64,000 nucleotides of DNA, from assembly GCF_964204645.1 (NCBI RefSeq), contig NC_134028.1, positions 4,872,501 to 4,936,500 of the forward strand, given 5' to 3'. Position 1 is the first letter of the stretch. Every line of letters starts with the position of its first letter. Shown here in pieces: positions 62,940 through 64,000 of this stretch. The position numbers were made by a program, and so were the translations under genes. The notes under the pieces are model-generated. The model ran no database searches, was not told where the DNA came from, and worked only from the letters and a program-made list of their open reading frames with translations. This DNA comes from Tubulanus polymorphus. Lineage: Eukaryota > Nemertea > Palaeonemertea > Tubulaniformes > Tubulanidae.

Positions 62940-63069
62940 GGGCCCATTCCATAGTCATAGCTTAATCACAACACCAGTCTGAGATCAACTTTATAGAAGC
63001 CAATCTTACAACCTAAGATCGGAGACCACTTTTGGACTTATTACGTCTTAGCTATAGAACTGTGGTCCC
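62940..63069. mobile_element. Small TIR element, family A copy 3 (MITE-like)
   Basis: Left end GGGCCCATTCCATAGTCATA and right end CTATAGAACTGTGGTCCC are imperfect inverted repeats. The interior is the reverse complement of the 7101 and 17347 copies (AGACTGGTGTTGTGATTAAG on the minus strand). Lies within the likely PITPNC1 3' UTR. Confidence 0.6.
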
Positions 63070-63355
63070 TGTTTTATAATTTCCGAAATTGATATGAATG
63101 AGATTTATTCTTGAGTAGCTTCATTCTTTTTAGGATATGTGTCATTTATGTATAATATATTGATAGTTTCCCTGTGTCTAACCACTGTTGAGGATGTACC
63201 CCTACTGGATGATGCATCCAAAGGTTGAGGATTTATTTGAAAACAGGCTTGTCTCCATTAGATCGATGTTTATCTAACATTCTCTATATTTCATGTATGT
63301 GAAATGTGTAAATTGAATAAGAAGATCGTGTAATTTTGTAAAGACTTTTACAGAG

Positions 63356-63361
63356 AATAAA
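63356..63361 (+). terminator. Candidate PITPNC1 polyadenylation signal
   Basis: AATAAA about 1670 nt after the stop codon, followed by a T-rich stretch (CTTTTTATTTTCG). Earlier weaker signals may also be used. Confidence 0.45.
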
Positions 63362-63384
63362 ATGTAAGATCGATGACTCCGTAA

Positions 63385-64000
63385 AATCTATTTTAGTCAG
63401 CTTTTTATTTTCGTTCGTGAGTCCTTGTGAGTCTGCACCGAAAACACGTCAGATATCTGGTCAGTTTCTAATCAATCACTAATTATGAATTCCGATGCGA
63501 TCGCCATCCATTTATTGGAATTTCATCGATCTGATGCTTGATCGAGGAAAATTCTAATAGACGGCGATTTAATGAAGTTCATAAGCCTTACCAACAATCA
63601 ATTCAGGAAAAGTTCCAATAGATGGCGATTTATTCTGTCCCGGGTTCAAACCCGCGGTCTATTGACACCGATTCTGAGCATTAGATAGGGGAAGAATAAA
63701 ACTGCCACAGGTTCGAACCCGATCTATTTTCATAGAATCAGTGTCGTGACAAACACTAAACTTAATGTGAATTTTCGATGTTAGAAAACGATTTATTGTA
63801 ATCTTAAAGTTTGAATACGTTCACCTATGTACACGTGCTGCATTTGAATTGTTTGCTTCAAACTGCGATAGCCGTAGTCAGAAACCTGACTGTGGTTTAG
63901 TTTCACGATCGGATATTTTCACAAACCACATAATATAAGCCCATCCGTATATATAAAAAGCTTACCACCAACGATTAGGGAACTAACTACGATAGCCGTG
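63385..64000. other. Downstream intergenic DNA
   Basis: No gene recognised. Two diverged direct copies of TCCAATAGATGGCGATTTAT occur at about 63550 and 63611. Two tRNA B-box-like strings (GGTTCAAACCC at 63647, GGTTCGAACCC at 63711) lack convincing A boxes. Confidence 0.5.

Noticed and set aside
63640-63725. tRNA genes suggested by two GGTTCRAACCC strings
   Set aside because: No matching A boxes at the right distance and no cloverleaf stems.

Overview
This is an AT-rich stretch of metazoan nuclear DNA. Its genes are broken by many short GT-AG introns, and the flanks hold SINEs, MITEs, a decayed LINE and several minisatellites. The proteins (RPL34, KAT8/MOF, NME5, FBF1, PITPNC1 and a DUF4062-NACHT-TPR protein) are animal-type. 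The gene set, compact introns and repeat style suggest a marine invertebrate, most likely a lophotrochozoan such as a mollusc, brachiopod or annelid. The species cannot be fixed from the sequence alone.

Layout. Positions 1-18.8 kb are gene-poor: one 5'-truncated, frameshifted LINE fragment (about 7.3-8.25 kb), small TIR elements and local duplications. From 18.8 to 61.7 kb there are six genes. RPL34 (+, 18803-20313) lies tail-to-tail with a 24-exon DUF4062-NACHT-TPR STAND ATPase (-, 28020-20752). That gene is head-to-head with KAT8 (+, 28555-31229). KAT8 is tail-to-tail with NME5 (-, 33139-31670), and NME5 is head-to-head with FBF1 (+, 33656-42227). PITPNC1 (+, 43303-61685) follows FBF1 in tandem. 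I rebuilt every CDS by joining exons at splice sites. In all six genes the reading phase closes across every junction, and the totals are 114, 1269, 445, 217, 1289 and 276 residues.

How the genes relate. NME5 (axoneme/radial spoke) and FBF1 (basal-body transition fibre) are both cilium genes. They diverge from one 516-bp intergenic region carrying an RFX X-box-like site, so they are probably co-regulated. The STAND ATPase belongs to the same broad architecture as NPHP3 and TEP1. RPL34 and KAT8 are housekeeping genes and PITPNC1 is a lipid-transfer gene.

The most unusual part is PITPNC1. An 8-nt coding microexon is followed by a 15.6-kb intron. The intron carries a pyrimidine tract just downstream of the microexon, a 41-bp minisatellite, and a 60-copy, 39-bp minisatellite (55562-57901) that stays open in several frames and repeats a 5'-splice-site-like motif about 47 times on the sense strand. 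Three dispersed element families were also found: a TTA-flanked 159-bp MITE inside RPL34, a three-copy TIR family, and tRNA-derived SINEs.
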